Part shown: positions 16,890 to 25,496 of the stretch, piece by piece
How positions within the stretch are numbered: the stretch's first letter is position 1
How the letters are laid out: every line of letters begins with the position of its first letter
DNA from: Helicobacter cynogastricus
GTDB taxonomy: Bacteria > Campylobacterota > Campylobacteria > Campylobacterales > Helicobacteraceae
NCBI RefSeq assembly: GCF_900197855.1
Contig: NZ_FZMQ01000005.1
Location: forward strand, 336,175-400,174
Length of the DNA: 64,000 nucleotides
Reading direction: 5' to 3'
Translations under genes and position numbers: made by a program
Notes under the pieces: model-generated
Told to the model about the DNA's origin: nothing
Seen by the model: only the letters and a program-made list of their open reading frames with translations
Database searches by the model: none

Positions 16890-17648
16890 ATGCGCTTGAT
16901 TTCTTGGAATGTTAATGGCTTGCGGGCGTGCATGCAAAAGGGTTTTATGTCATTTTTCCAAGAAAGCCAAGCCGATATATTTTGCGTGCAAGAAACCAAA
17001 ATGCAACCCGATCAAGCGGATTTCGTCTTTGAAAACTACCATGCTTTTTGGAATAGCGCGCAAAAGAAGGGCTATAGTGGGGTGTTGACTTTGAGCAAAA
17101 GCGCGCCTTTGAGCGTGCGCTATGGCTTAGGATTAGAAGAGCACGACACAGAGGGGCGTGTGATTACCTGTGAATATGAGAGTTTTTATTTAGTTAATGT
17201 TTATACGCCTAATTCTCAAAGAGGATTGTTGCGCTTGCCTTACCGCTTGCAATGGGAAAGCGTGTTTAGGGAGTTTTTGCAGAACCTAATGTTGCATAAA
17301 GAGGTTTTGGTGTGCGGAGATTTAAATGTTGCGCATACTGAAATCGATTTAACTAACCCACAGAGTAACCACTACAATGCCGGGTTTAGCGATCCAGAAC
17401 GCAACGCTTTTAGCCAGCTACTCCAATTAGGTTTTATTGATACTTATCGCCATTTTTATCCAAATCAAACGGAGGTGTACACATGGTGGAGCTACATGAA
17501 TCAATCTAGGGCGCGTAATATTGGTTGGCGCATTGACTATTTTTTAGCTTCTCAAGCTTTAAAGATTCAACTTAAAAATGCGCATGTTCATGCACACATT
17601 TTGGGTAGCGATCATTGTCCTGTGAGTTTGGATATTAGGGAGAGTTAA
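16890..17648 (+). CDS. xthA: Exodeoxyribonuclease III
   Basis: A 252-residue class II AP endonuclease/exonuclease III that cuts at abasic sites in base excision repair. The family motifs are intact: ISWNVNGLRA at residues 4-13, the metal-binding VQETK near 33-37, the VYTPNSQRG segment, GDLNVAH near 146-152, and the C-terminal WRIDYFLAS and GSDHCPV, with the catalytic Asp and His. The stop overlaps the start of the PAS protein gene by one base (TAATG), giving a unit with napF and napD that makes little functional sense beyond shared transcription. Confidence 0.95.
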   Translation: MRLISWNVNGLRACMQKGFMSFFQESQADIFCVQETKMQPDQADFVFENYHAFWNSAQKKGYSGVLTLSKSAPLSVRYGLGLEEHDTEGRVITCEYESFYLVNVYTPNSQRGLLRLPYRLQWESVFREFLQNLMLHKEVLVCGDLNVAHTEIDLTNPQSNHYNAGFSDPERNAFSQLLQLGFIDTYRHFYPNQTEVYTWWSYMNQSRARNIGWRIDYFLASQALKIQLKNAHVHAHILGSDHCPVSLDIRES

Positions 17649-18136
17649 TGGAGCGTTTTGTTAATGAAAATGCGTTCTTGGTAAGCAAAACCAATCCCAA
17701 GGGAGTGATTACCTATGCTAACCAGCCCTTTGTCAAAATTGTAGGCGCACGCGAAAGAGATTTGTTAGGCAAACCTCATAATATTATCAGACACCCGGAT
17801 ATGCCCAAGCTGGCATTTAAATACTTATGGGAGCGCATCAGTGCAAAACAAGAAGCAAGCGTATTTGTAAAAAATAAAACTTTGGATGGAAGTTTTTATT
17901 GGGTATTTGCTATTGTAACAGCATCTTTGGGGGTACAAGGAGAGATTGTAGGTTATTATTCTGTACGCCGCCGTCCCAATATGAGAGGGATTAAAGAGGT
18001 CGCTCCACTCTACGATTCCCTTTTAAAATGTGAAAAAAAGGGTGGCATACGCGCTTCTGCAGACGAGCTAGAACGATTTTTAGCGCAAGAAAAAATGAGT
18101 TTGGAGCAATTCATGCACACGCTCCAAAGATTATGA
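17648..18136 (+). CDS. Stand-alone Aer/CetB-like PAS protein
   Basis: A 162-residue soluble protein made of one PAS domain (about 5-120) and a short helical tail. The segment GKPHNIIRHPDMPKLAFKYLW (41-61) and the following DGSFYWVFAIV are diagnostic of the Aer-type, FAD-binding PAS found in the E. coli aerotaxis receptor and in Campylobacter CetB. CetB is a separate PAS protein that signals redox state through the membrane-bound CetA; no CetA-like gene is in this window. The gene is coupled to xthA upstream and overlaps napF by 4 nt downstream, so an electron-transport sensing role fits its neighbours. FAD binding is a family inference. Confidence 0.82.
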   Translation: MERFVNENAFLVSKTNPKGVITYANQPFVKIVGARERDLLGKPHNIIRHPDMPKLAFKYLWERISAKQEASVFVKNKTLDGSFYWVFAIVTASLGVQGEIVGYYSVRRRPNMRGIKEVAPLYDSLLKCEKKGGIRASADELERFLAQEKMSLEQFMHTLQRL

Positions 18137-18615
18137 GTTCTAAAAAGTCTTTCAGAGAAATTTTTAAGGGCTTAAAGCGCGAACCCTTTTTGATACCTCT
18201 ACCATATTTCAATTCCAAAAAGGCGCAATTTTGCTTAGATTGTGTAGGCGGGTGCGCTTTGGTCTGTCCTGAACATATCATTATCAAAAAAGAAGCTAGG
18301 CAACCTTATTTGGATTTTAAGGAGCGGGGGTGCATATTTTGCCGAGAATGTGTGCGTGTGTGTGCTCAAGAGCACGCAGGAGTGCTAGAGGGTATTAGAG
18401 AGGATTGCATAGACACATGGGTGCTCATTGATTCGCAAACATGTTTAAGTTATCAAGGCGTAGTGTGTTTTACATGTAAGGATGCTTGCCCTGAGAATGC
18501 AATCGTCTTTAAAGGCATGTTTGCTCCGCGTGTCCATGCCTCTTGTACGGGGTGTGGCAGGTGTACGTCAAGTTGTCCTAGCCAATCTATTTTATTTGTG
18601 GAGAGAAAAACATGA
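18133..18615 (+). CDS. napF: NapF-type polyferredoxin
   Basis: A 160-residue cytoplasmic iron-sulfur protein with four cysteine clusters: CLDCVGGCALVCP (about 35-47), CIFCRECVRVC (about 64-74), CLSYQGVVCFTCKDACP (about 100-116) and CTGCGRCTSSCP (about 138-149). The pattern and the N-terminal basic region fit NapF, an accessory protein that supports iron-sulfur cluster loading of the periplasmic nitrate reductase NapA before export. The following gene is napD, which supports the call. No napA, G, H, B or L gene lies in the window, unlike the contiguous nap clusters of Wolinella and Campylobacter. Confidence 0.82.
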   Translation: MSSKKSFREIFKGLKREPFLIPLPYFNSKKAQFCLDCVGGCALVCPEHIIIKKEARQPYLDFKERGCIFCRECVRVCAQEHAGVLEGIREDCIDTWVLIDSQTCLSYQGVVCFTCKDACPENAIVFKGMFAPRVHASCTGCGRCTSSCPSQSILFVERKT

Positions 18616-18941
18616 ATATTTCTAGTGTGATTATCAAAGTCCAGCCGGAGGGTTTTGAACAGAGCTTAAAAGCGATTGCAGCTTTAGAGTGCGTGGAAAT
18701 ACCCGCCTTTGATCAAGAAAAGAGTGTAATTATCGCCTTGATCGAAGCTTCTAGCGTGCAGGAGGAATTGCGTGCCAATAAAGAGATTGAAAACATCCCC
18801 GGAGTCTTAAGCGCACACATGCACTTTAGCTACTCGGATGAAAACCCCCTACCCCCTAATATCCAAGCTAGCCTAGAAAAAATAGAGAACACGGACGCTA
18901 AAGCTATGCGTTATAGCGGAGATATTAACAACTGGCTTTAG
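18612..18941 (+). CDS. napD: NapD chaperone for periplasmic nitrate reductase
   Basis: A 109-residue small ferredoxin-like-fold protein. MNISSVIIKVQPEGFEQSLK, the central conserved pattern around EIPAFDQEKSVIIALIEA and IPGVLSAHMHFSYSD are typical of NapD, which binds the twin-arginine signal of NapA and delays its export until the molybdenum cofactor and Fe-S cluster are in place. The ATG overlaps the napF stop (ATGA). The C-terminal ~25 residues extend beyond the usual family length. Its stop codon overlaps, head to head, the stop of the minus-strand gene. Confidence 0.85.
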   Translation: MNISSVIIKVQPEGFEQSLKAIAALECVEIPAFDQEKSVIIALIEASSVQEELRANKEIENIPGVLSAHMHFSYSDENPLPPNIQASLEKIENTDAKAMRYSGDINNWL

Positions 18942-19432
18942 TTAGCCTTACGCGTGTTAAGCCATTGGGCTTTAAGGTCTAGGGCAGTATGTAGAGAGCT
19001 TTGAAGTTGATCGAGTAGAGCTAGCAGAGGACTAAGGTCAGTGCCCCATTTGGGGTCTTTGAGTTCTTTTTGTAGAGCGTCTACAAGATCAAGAGCTCTA
19101 TCTAAATCTACGGGACGTTCCAAAGCCTTTTTAAACGCCACTTCAAACCCCTCTTTTTTCTTGGGACCAGGGGGAGTTTTATTGGGAGCGACTACACTTC
19201 TAATATCTTTGATTTTTTGATAAAGATTATCAAGCTTTTTAACTTCTCGGTAATCTCGGCCATTGTCAATAGCGTCCTCTAAGATCTTATTACTAATCAC
19301 CACCAAACTACCTACCAAAGCAGCACTTTTAGCCTCTTCTTTGGAAAGTGCATGGACATCAATACCCAGCAAGGAAGACACCATACCTAGCATCCACAAA
19401 ACAGGCACTAAAAAATATCGCTTAAAAATCAT
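18938..19432 (-). CDS. Secreted protein of unknown function
   Basis: A 164-residue protein I do not recognise. The N-terminus (KRYFLVPVLWMLGMVSSLLG) is a likely signal peptide ending near the Ala of VHA at 27. The mature part is charged and helix-rich, with a Pro/Lys-rich linker (APNKTPPGPKKKEG) in the middle and no cysteines. The ATG at 19432 was chosen because any longer version would run into tmRNA, whose 3' end is at 19476; a GAGGA lies about 12 nt upstream, a little far. The gene follows tmRNA on the same strand and converges on napD with overlapping stop codons. Confidence 0.6.
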   Translation of the reverse strand: MIFKRYFLVPVLWMLGMVSSLLGIDVHALSKEEAKSAALVGSLVVISNKILEDAIDNGRDYREVKKLDNLYQKIKDIRSVVAPNKTPPGPKKKEGFEVAFKKALERPVDLDRALDLVDALQKELKDPKWGTDLSPLLALLDQLQSSLHTALDLKAQWLNTRKAN

Positions 19433-19475
19433 TAGCGTATTCAATCCTCTTTCTAAGGGGAAAACATTGTAAAAA

Positions 19476-19834
19476 TGGTGGAGCTGTGGGGAATCGAACC
19501 CCAGTCCAAAAATCACATCCATCCGTGGACATCTACATGCTTAGAGAAGTGTTAAAAATTCGGGTTCTCTCTAAGCCACCTCTCCAGCTTGTAAAAGACC
19601 CCTAGCTCTAAATCTTACTCTAAAAAGCGAGCACTTTTTAAAGGCATCTGGCAAAAAGTGATGGAATACCTGCAGGACACCAGCGACCCCACAGATTTCC
19701 AGCTCGCTACGCAGCTTTAGCGTAGTTGGGAGCGTAATTAGGATTGTTTACGATTATTGTTTGTGTCGTTTTACAAGAGACACTTGGCATGCAATCCACG
19801 CTATGCAACCCTTGTCGAAATCCTGTTCAGCCCC
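19476..19834 (-). ncRNA. ssrA: tmRNA
   Basis: A 359-nt one-piece tmRNA. The 5' end GGGGCTGAACAGGATTTCGA and the 3' end GGTTCGATTCCCCACAGCTC plus CCA form the tRNA-Ala-like acceptor and T arm (GGGGCTG pairs with CAGCTCC with one G-U). The tag reading frame is at 19751-19707 and reads VNNPNYAPNYAKAA before a TAG stop; the H. pylori tag I remember is VNNTDYAPAYAKAA, so the central residues differ while the protease-recognised AKAA end is kept. It rescues stalled ribosomes with SmpB. Confidence 0.97.
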
Positions 19835-19860
19835 ATAAAAAACTTAGCAAAAAACTAAGT
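19835..19860 (-). terminator. AT-rich hairpin plus T-run between ruvB and tmRNA
   Basis: On the minus strand ACTTAG (19860-19855), a 7-nt loop and CTAAGT (19847-19842) are followed by TTTTTT. It could end panB-ruvB transcription. The stem is short and A/T-rich, so termination may be partial. Confidence 0.4.
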
Positions 19861-19865
19861 AGCGC

Positions 19866-19871
19866 AGTATA
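19866..19871 (-). promoter_or_regulatory. Possible -10 box for tmRNA
   Basis: TATACT on the minus strand, 31 nt before the mature tmRNA 5' end. It would give a short precursor to be trimmed by RNase P. Confidence 0.4.
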
Positions 19872-19901
19872 GCATGCTATGCTTACGATTTTTTTAAATC
19901 T

Positions 19902-20900
19902 TTAGATCAATCTAGGACAATTCAACTTGAGAGTTTCATAGGTTTTAAGCGTAGCGATACGCCCCTTAGCCGTGCGCTCTAAGTACCCATTAGCTAGCAA
20001 AAAAGGTTCGATCACCTCTTCAATAGTACTTTCATCTTCATGTAAACTTGCCGCAATAGTGTTCAGCCCTAAGGCTTTATTTTTGGCATTGGCCAAGAGG
20101 TTGAGATAGAGCAAGTCTAGAGCATCAAAACCATGCGCATTCACGCCCAATTCCTCTAGGGCAAAAAGCGTGGTTTGCAAAGAAATGCACGATTCATTGG
20201 CGTGATCGGCAAAGTCGCGCACGCGCCTTAGCAGTCTTAAGGCAATGCGGGGCGTGCCTCTTGAGCGTTTGGCAATCTCTATGCTAGCTTTCTCTTCTAT
20301 TTTTTTTTGTGATTTCACACTGGCGCGCGTGATAATTGTAGCGAGTTCTTCTATGCTATAAAATTGCATGCGAAAATGCATGCCAAAGCGTTCGCGCAAA
20401 GGATTAGAAAGCAGTCCTGCGCGCGTGGTCGCGCCAATGAGTGTAAAAGGGGCTAAATCGATCTTAATGGTCTGCGCGGCTGCTTTAGAGCCGATAATAA
20501 TATCTAATCTAAAATCCTCCATCGCCGGGTAAAGCACCTCTTCAATCGCTGGACTTAGGCGGTGGATTTCATCAATAAAAAGAATGTCTTTGGGGTTGAG
20601 ATTGGTTAAAAGAGCGGCCAAGTCGCCCGTCTTTTCAATCATGGGAGCAGTGGTAACCTTGATATTGGCATTAAGTTCTTTGGCAATAAGATGGCTTAGA
20701 GTGGTTTTACCCAAACCCGGAGGACCAAAAAAGAGCACATGATCTAGAGTGTCTTGGCGTTTAAGAGTAGCACTAATAGAAACTTGTAACAACTTTTTAA
20801 TTTGCTCTTGTCCAATGTAGTCCTCCCATAAACCGGGGCGCAGACTTAAATGTTCTTGCTCTTCTAAGTTAAGGGCTTCCACACTCACAAGTCTTGACAT
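19902..20900 (-). CDS. ruvB: Holliday junction branch migration helicase RuvB
   Basis: A 332-residue AAA+ motor that drives branch migration with RuvA in recombinational repair. Walker [15 protein letters not shown] is near residues 57-70, Walker [13 protein letters not shown] near 107-118, sensor 1 [12 protein letters not shown] near 155-166 and the Arg finger region [13 protein letters not shown] follows; a winged-helix DNA-binding domain closes the protein ([16 protein letters not shown]). Full family length. Its start codon shares one base with the panB stop, the same panB-ruvB pairing as H. pylori HP1058-HP1059. Confidence 0.96.
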   Translation of the reverse strand: MSRLVSVEALNLEEQEHLSLRPGLWEDYIGQEQIKKLLQVSISATLKRQDTLDHVLFFGPPGLGKTTLSHLIAKELNANIKVTTAPMIEKTGDLAALLTNLNPKDILFIDEIHRLSPAIEEVLYPAMEDFRLDIIIGSKAAAQTIKIDLAPFTLIGATTRAGLLSNPLRERFGMHFRMQFYSIEELATIITRASVKSQKKIEEKASIEIAKRSRGTPRIALRLLRRVRDFADHANESCISLQTTLFALEELGVNAHGFDALDLLYLNLLANAKNKALGLNTIAASLHEDESTIEEVIEPFLLANGYLERTAKGRIATLKTYETLKLNCPRLI

Positions 20901-21706
20901 TAATAGCTCTCTTGTTCAGAGGGAAAATGCCCCGTTTGGATGTCTTGAATATAGTCTTGCACCGCCTGTTCAATCAAGGTCGCCCCCTCTAAATACGAGC
21001 GCACAAATTTAGGTCTAAATGCCTTAAATAGTCCAAGCATATCACTAAAGACTAAAATCTGTCCATCACACCCCGCCCCGCTCCCTATGCCTATGGTGGG
21101 GATGTCTAAGCGAGCAGTGATTTTTGTAGCTACAGATGCGATCACGCCCTCTAAAACCACTAAGCTTGCCCCTGCCTCTTGGACACTTAAAGCATCCTCT
21201 AAGACTTGTTGCGCACTTTGTTGCGTTTTGCCTGCAATCTTATAGCCCCCCACTCCGCGCACACTCTGAGGCAAAAGCCCCACATGCCCTACCACCGCCA
21301 CGCCTTCTTGTACTAACCTTTTAATCAAGGGCGCGCGTGCCTGTCCGCCCTCTAATTTGATCGCATCTGCGCGGGTTTGTTGGTAGAATTTTAAAGCATT
21401 TTTGAGGGCTTGTTTTTCATTAGTGTAGCTCCCATAGGGCATATCTGCTACTACAAAGGCGCGTTGAGTGCCTCGGCACACCGCCTTAGTGTGATAGAGC
21501 ATTTCTGCCATGCCTATACTCAAGGTGTCTGGCATGTAATTAAAGCTCATGTTCAAGCTATCCCCTACTAAAATTAAATCTATATAAGGATCAAAGAGGG
21601 TTGCAAAGAGCGCATCATAAGCGGTGATCGCGCTGATTTTGCAAGGGCTTGCACCTTCTTTGGGGTGTTTTTTACGATATAGAGAATCTAAGGTGATTTT
21701 TTTCAT
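20900..21706 (-). CDS. panB: 3-methyl-2-oxobutanoate hydroxymethyltransferase
   Basis: Ketopantoate hydroxymethyltransferase, 268 residues, first step of pantothenate and CoA synthesis. It carries [16 protein letters not shown] near the N-terminus, the metal-binding LVGDSLNM near 46-53, [10 protein letters not shown] near 84-93, the catalytic VLEGV region and [21 protein letters not shown] near 205-225. Full family length. The gene faces away from the outer membrane protein cluster; the 69-nt gap between them must hold both promoters. Confidence 0.96.
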   Translation of the reverse strand: MKKITLDSLYRKKHPKEGASPCKISAITAYDALFATLFDPYIDLILVGDSLNMSFNYMPDTLSIGMAEMLYHTKAVCRGTQRAFVVADMPYGSYTNEKQALKNALKFYQQTRADAIKLEGGQARAPLIKRLVQEGVAVVGHVGLLPQSVRGVGGYKIAGKTQQSAQQVLEDALSVQEAGASLVVLEGVIASVATKITARLDIPTIGIGSGAGCDGQILVFSDMLGLFKAFRPKFVRSYLEGATLIEQAVQDYIQDIQTGHFPSEQESY

Positions 21707-21775
21707 GACTGCACTTTTTGAGAGATTTTACCTTTAAAATGCTATGATAGGGCTAAAAATTTTTAGGGCGTTTCG

Positions 21776-22474
21776 TTGAAAATTCGTAAGGTGCTTTGGG
21801 CATCTTTTTTTATTTTTTGCATACCCCCATTATGGGGCATTGATTATAAAACTCTCGATCCTAAGTATTACAAATACATTAAATTTTATGGAGAATACAC
21901 GGACAAAGAGATTACTCTGCTCATTAATAGTATCAAAGATGCAGAGAAAAAAACAGGACTACTCTTAGGTGTGAGTACGGGTTTTTTCTATAATAGTGCT
22001 ATCAAACATGCCATGCAGGATGGAAGTATAATTGGCAATGATATGGAATATCTTTGGAGTGTGGGAGCGCGTTTTGGTTATCAAACCTTTCGCCCCTCTC
22101 TCTTTGCCAAAACCATGCGACCTAATTTTATCGGTCGTCGGATTTATATCCAGTATATCGGGGCGATTCCTAAGCAATCCAATATTGGGACTATTGGTTA
22201 TCAAAGCGCGACTATCAATGCAGATTTAATGATTGATCCTAATCTACCCTTTGTGGGGCGTTATCTCTCTGTGGGCTTTTTATTAGGAGTGGGAGTTGGG
22301 GTGGTCAGTCAGGGGGTTAACACCTCATCTTTTTTTGGCATGATGGCTAATACGGGGATCGCCTTTAGTATCTTTGGACATAATCGTGTGGAGCTTGAGC
22401 TCAAAATTTTAGCCAACAAGGATGTTTCATGGTGGGGAGGGTTGATGCAAGTGGGGTATCAATATGTCTTTTAG
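21776..22474 (+). CDS. Small outer membrane protein, HP1057-like
   Basis: A 232-residue secreted beta-strand-rich protein. The TTG start is followed by a signal peptide (VLWASFFIFCIPPLWG). The mature part contains GLLLGVSTGFFYNS, a glycine- and aromatic-rich GARFGYQTF, and a final strand ending in the aromatic residues VGYQYVF typical of outer membrane barrels. It is the first of three consecutive genes sharing a G-YQ-(Y/F) plus R-(I/V)Y pattern, matching by position H. pylori HP1057-HP1055 next to panB. A TATGAT -10-like box lies in the upstream gap. Function is unknown. Confidence 0.75.
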   Translation: MKIRKVLWASFFIFCIPPLWGIDYKTLDPKYYKYIKFYGEYTDKEITLLINSIKDAEKKTGLLLGVSTGFFYNSAIKHAMQDGSIIGNDMEYLWSVGARFGYQTFRPSLFAKTMRPNFIGRRIYIQYIGAIPKQSNIGTIGYQSATINADLMIDPNLPFVGRYLSVGFLLGVGVGVVSQGVNTSSFFGMMANTGIAFSIFGHNRVELELKILANKDVSWWGGLMQVGYQYVF

Positions 22475-23150
22475 ACATGGGCTATGCTCATTCTTCTTGA
22501 TCTTTGAGATGTGTTGGAGCGGGACTTTTGTGCATGAAAAACGCTCCCCAGAAGCTCAAAGGGATTTTGAGATTTATATGCTTAAGGGACAACTTTATGA
22601 AGCTCAAGAGCTCAAATTAGCCCAAGAGGTGGCCAAAAAGCGCAGTGGAGTTTTTATAGGGGCTCTTTTAGCCCAAACCTCTTTACAGATTGCCGGAACT
22701 AAAGGAGATAGCTTGCCCCTCTTTTATGGAGTGCGAGTAGGCTATCAAAAATACATTGGAAGCGATGTAGGAGGCGTGCGGGTTTATGGGGAATATTTAG
22801 GAGGATTGAATAAAAGTATTTTGCAAGCCAATCAAAGCAGTAGTTACCAAATGGCGAGCGCAAATGTTGATTTGATTATGGACAAATCCATTGATGCAAA
22901 AAGAAAATACGCCATTGGAGTCTTTGGCGGGCTTGGTGTGGGTTGGAATGGATACAAGGATTACCCAAGCGCAACACATAATCCGAATGGGTTTGGCCTA
23001 GTAGTAAATTTAGGCGTAGCCATCACTCTAGATCGCCGTCATCGCCTTGAGTTAGCTCTTAAAATGCCCCCCCTTAAATCCAGTCATGCCTTTGCTTATG
23101 CTTTTGCTAGTGGTAATATTTACTATATCAGTTATAATTTTTTGCTCTAG
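22464..23150 (+). CDS. Small outer membrane protein, HP1056-like
   Basis: A 228-residue protein that overlaps the previous gene by 11 nt. The N-terminus RHGLCSFFLIFEMCWSGTF is a probable signal peptide. A helical stretch (about 27-55) precedes the predicted barrel, which has RVGYQKYIGSDVGGVRVYGE, GVFGGLGVGWNGY and the C-terminal YYISYNFLL. It shares the repeat pattern of its neighbours and is probably their paralog. No known function. Confidence 0.72.
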   Translation: MSFRHGLCSFFLIFEMCWSGTFVHEKRSPEAQRDFEIYMLKGQLYEAQELKLAQEVAKKRSGVFIGALLAQTSLQIAGTKGDSLPLFYGVRVGYQKYIGSDVGGVRVYGEYLGGLNKSILQANQSSSYQMASANVDLIMDKSIDAKRKYAIGVFGGLGVGWNGYKDYPSATHNPNGFGLVVNLGVAITLDRRHRLELALKMPPLKSSHAFAYAFASGNIYYISYNFLL

Positions 23151-23161
23151 GGAACATAGTG

Positions 23162-24115
23162 ATGAATGCACTATTTGCGACACTCACAGATTACGCTAAG
23201 ACAGCCCCAAAACCCTCCATTCCACCAAGACAGCAGGTGATGCCTAGCACTCAAGCCGATCCAGAAATCGAACGACTCAAAGAAGAGATTAGAAAATTGG
23301 GGGGTAAACCTCAAACAGAGTTTGTTGATTCTAAAGATATTGAAAAAAATGATAAAAATAAAAATCAAACTTTCAAAACCAAAAAGATTGAAAATTACAA
23401 GATTGCAAAGGAGAAAAGCGGATTTTTCTTGGGAGGGGGATATGGAATAGGGCTTTTAGAGGGCTCGTATAAAGGAAGCAGTGTTTTGGACACGGCACTA
23501 GGCATTAGTGTTTCCAATGATGTTTTTAAAAGCAATGTTGCTTTAAGTGGTCTAGCTAATATGCTCAATTTGGAGATAGGTTATCAGCAGTATTTTAACC
23601 CCTATTTTGGCACGCGCATTTATGGCGATTTGCTTGTGATTCCAGGTTTAACCACAATCAGTCATCTTAACAAACAGCACAGCTCTAAGGGTTTTGGCAA
23701 GTGGATTTATGGGCTAGGCTCTTTGAACATGGACGCACTGGCCGATATCGCTCTTGATAAAAAGAAAGAGCATTTTATAGGGGCTTATGTAGGCTTTGGA
23801 GTGGGGATGATGATTTTAAAAAGCTTAAGCGCGCCCGCCTTTAGCGCAGTGCTTGCTAATAGTTATAAAAGCCAGCATGTTCTATGGAATATGCTCATGC
23901 AAGCTGATTACACCATCAATTTAGGTCTAGCCTTTACCTATAAACGCCACTTGCGTTTTGAGTTGGGCACTAAGATTCCCTTAACTTATTTGCGTTTAGG
24001 GATGGAAACAGCTGCGAGCTATCATAATGGACAAAATAGCCGGACTCTCATTGGGGATGATATTGGCTTTAAACGCTCGACTTTTGGTATGTTAAGTGTA
24101 CTTTATGTTTTTTAG
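23162..24115 (+). CDS. Outer membrane protein, HP1055-like, without clear signal peptide
   Basis: A 317-residue protein with the same C-terminal barrel features as the two genes before it (LEIGYQQYFNPYFGTRIYGD, then FIGAYVGFGVGMMIL, LGLAFTYKRHLRFELG and a terminal VLYVF). The N-terminal ~70 residues form a proline-rich and then a charged stretch (EIERLKEEIRKLGG, a short coiled coil). The ATG at 23162 (GTG at 23159 also possible) has no standard signal peptide after it, and an in-frame TAA at 23135 prevents a longer start. The true N-terminus may be damaged, or export may use an unrecognised signal. The gap to the previous gene is only 11 nt. Confidence 0.65.
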   Translation: MNALFATLTDYAKTAPKPSIPPRQQVMPSTQADPEIERLKEEIRKLGGKPQTEFVDSKDIEKNDKNKNQTFKTKKIENYKIAKEKSGFFLGGGYGIGLLEGSYKGSSVLDTALGISVSNDVFKSNVALSGLANMLNLEIGYQQYFNPYFGTRIYGDLLVIPGLTTISHLNKQHSSKGFGKWIYGLGSLNMDALADIALDKKKEHFIGAYVGFGVGMMILKSLSAPAFSAVLANSYKSQHVLWNMLMQADYTINLGLAFTYKRHLRFELGTKIPLTYLRLGMETAASYHNGQNSRTLIGDDIGFKRSTFGMLSVLYVF

Positions 24116-24125
24116 GAAGTGAATC

Positions 24126-25496
24126 GTGTGGCGATGGATTGTAGTTGTTGTACTGGTTGGATGTGGCTATCTTAGTTATAACTACCTGCTTACAAAAGAT
24201 GGGCAGGGAAAAATTGAGCTGGTGATGCAAATTGCTCAAGATAAGCAAAACGGAGCTAAAGAGGTGAATATAGCTCATCCCACCCACTGGAATCTCAAGC
24301 ATCGCATGCGGGTTACTTTGGAAGCTAAGGCTAAAATCCGTTCTTACCACATTAAGGTTTTTACTAGCGATCATCTCGTGGTTTATGACAAAAAACAGAT
24401 TGTCTTAGATGAGCCTAGCCGTTTAAGTTTTGAATTACCAAAACCTAGTATTCAACTCAGTGATCAAACTCTTTTGCACTATGAGATTAGCATGCGCGAT
24501 TGGAGCAATGCACACTTCTTTAACGGCAATCTAAGTGTAGCCAATTTTGATCTCACCCTAGATACCACATCCCCAGCTCTTCATATCATCTCTCAATCTC
24601 CTAGCATCACTTATGGGGGGAGTGCTTTAGTCGTCTTTCATGTTCAAGAAGAGTCTTTAGATTCTGTATGGCTTAGCGATGGCAAACAAAGATTTAAAGC
24701 TTTTCCCTTTCTTAAGGCTAAACATTACGCAGCGATCTTGCCTTGGTCTTTACAACAACGCGCCTTTAACGCCACCATCATAGCTCGCGATAAGGCTTAT
24801 AACACTAAGATTTTCCCTCTTAATTTCACCAAAAATACTCGGATGCCTTATCACAAACGCAATATTGAGTTAAGTAAAAAATACGCCACTAAAGGAGAGG
24901 CACTCCAAAACCTCAAGGCACACCCAGATTTTGAGCGCACTAGGATGCGAGTCAATCTTGAGGAAATTGTCCGCGCAGATCTCAGTAACACAATTGCAGA
25001 TGTAGCACATTTTAATGTTTTTAACCCATTGGCTATCTTCAAACCTAGAATTTTGCTCCCCTTTGGCGCACAAAAACGCTATCTTTTTCAAGGAAGTATC
25101 CTAGGACAAGCTTTGCACGCGGGTGTAGACCTTGCTGGCAAACATTCTAAGATTCTAGCAAGCAATGATGGACGAGTTGTGTTGGCTGAAGAAATTCAAA
25201 GTTATGGTAAGGGAGTTTTAGTGGCTTATGGCTTGGGCTTACATGCTTTTTATGGAGGCCTTTCAAAAATTCTTGTAAAAAAATCCGATCTTGTTGAGCC
25301 TAACCGGGTATTAGGTATTAGTGGTCGCAGTTATGCAAATAAGCTTGACCATGTGCATTTTGAAATGTTGGTGCAGGGTATTCCTGTTTATCCATACGAA
25401 TGGATGGATGCCGGATTTATCCAACGCCTTAATGCCGTGCTTCAAGAAGCACGCCAACGCATCCAAGAAAAAGGTAGAGCAAGTGCTACAGACTAG
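24126..25496 (+). CDS. Membrane-anchored M23-family metallopeptidase
   Basis: A 456-residue peptidoglycan-hydrolase-like protein, probably acting in the periplasm on cell-wall cross-bridges. One N-terminal membrane segment (WIVVVVLVGCGYLSYNYLL) is followed by two beta-rich regions (about 25-240) and a C-terminal M23 domain (about 300-430). The zinc ligands are visible: H-x3-D in LHAGVDLAG near 330-336 and H-x-H in DHVHFEM near 407-411. The usual Tyr-x-His-Leu-Ser segment is changed to FYGGLSKI, so one conserved His is missing and activity may be altered. The GTG start has AGGAAG upstream. It overlaps minC by 14 nt, linking wall hydrolysis with septum placement. Confidence 0.85.
   Translation: MWRWIVVVVLVGCGYLSYNYLLTKDGQGKIELVMQIAQDKQNGAKEVNIAHPTHWNLKHRMRVTLEAKAKIRSYHIKVFTSDHLVVYDKKQIVLDEPSRLSFELPKPSIQLSDQTLLHYEISMRDWSNAHFFNGNLSVANFDLTLDTTSPALHIISQSPSITYGGSALVVFHVQEESLDSVWLSDGKQRFKAFPFLKAKHYAAILPWSLQQRAFNATIIARDKAYNTKIFPLNFTKNTRMPYHKRNIELSKKYATKGEALQNLKAHPDFERTRMRVNLEEIVRADLSNTIADVAHFNVFNPLAIFKPRILLPFGAQKRYLFQGSILGQALHAGVDLAGKHSKILASNDGRVVLAEEIQSYGKGVLVAYGLGLHAFYGGLSKILVKKSDLVEPNRVLGISGRSYANKLDHVHFEMLVQGIPVYPYEWMDAGFIQRLNAVLQEARQRIQEKGRASATD

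Noticed and set aside
19433-19522. Longer N-terminus for the secreted unknown protein, starting at 19522.
   Set aside because: It would lie inside the 3' end of tmRNA and would place the signal peptide internally.
23098-23199. 33-codon frame with a lipoprotein-like start (MLLLVVIFTISVIIFC).
   Set aside because: Overlaps the end of the HP1056-like gene, ends in unrelated charged sequence, and no ribosome-binding site is seen; noted only as a possible detached signal sequence.
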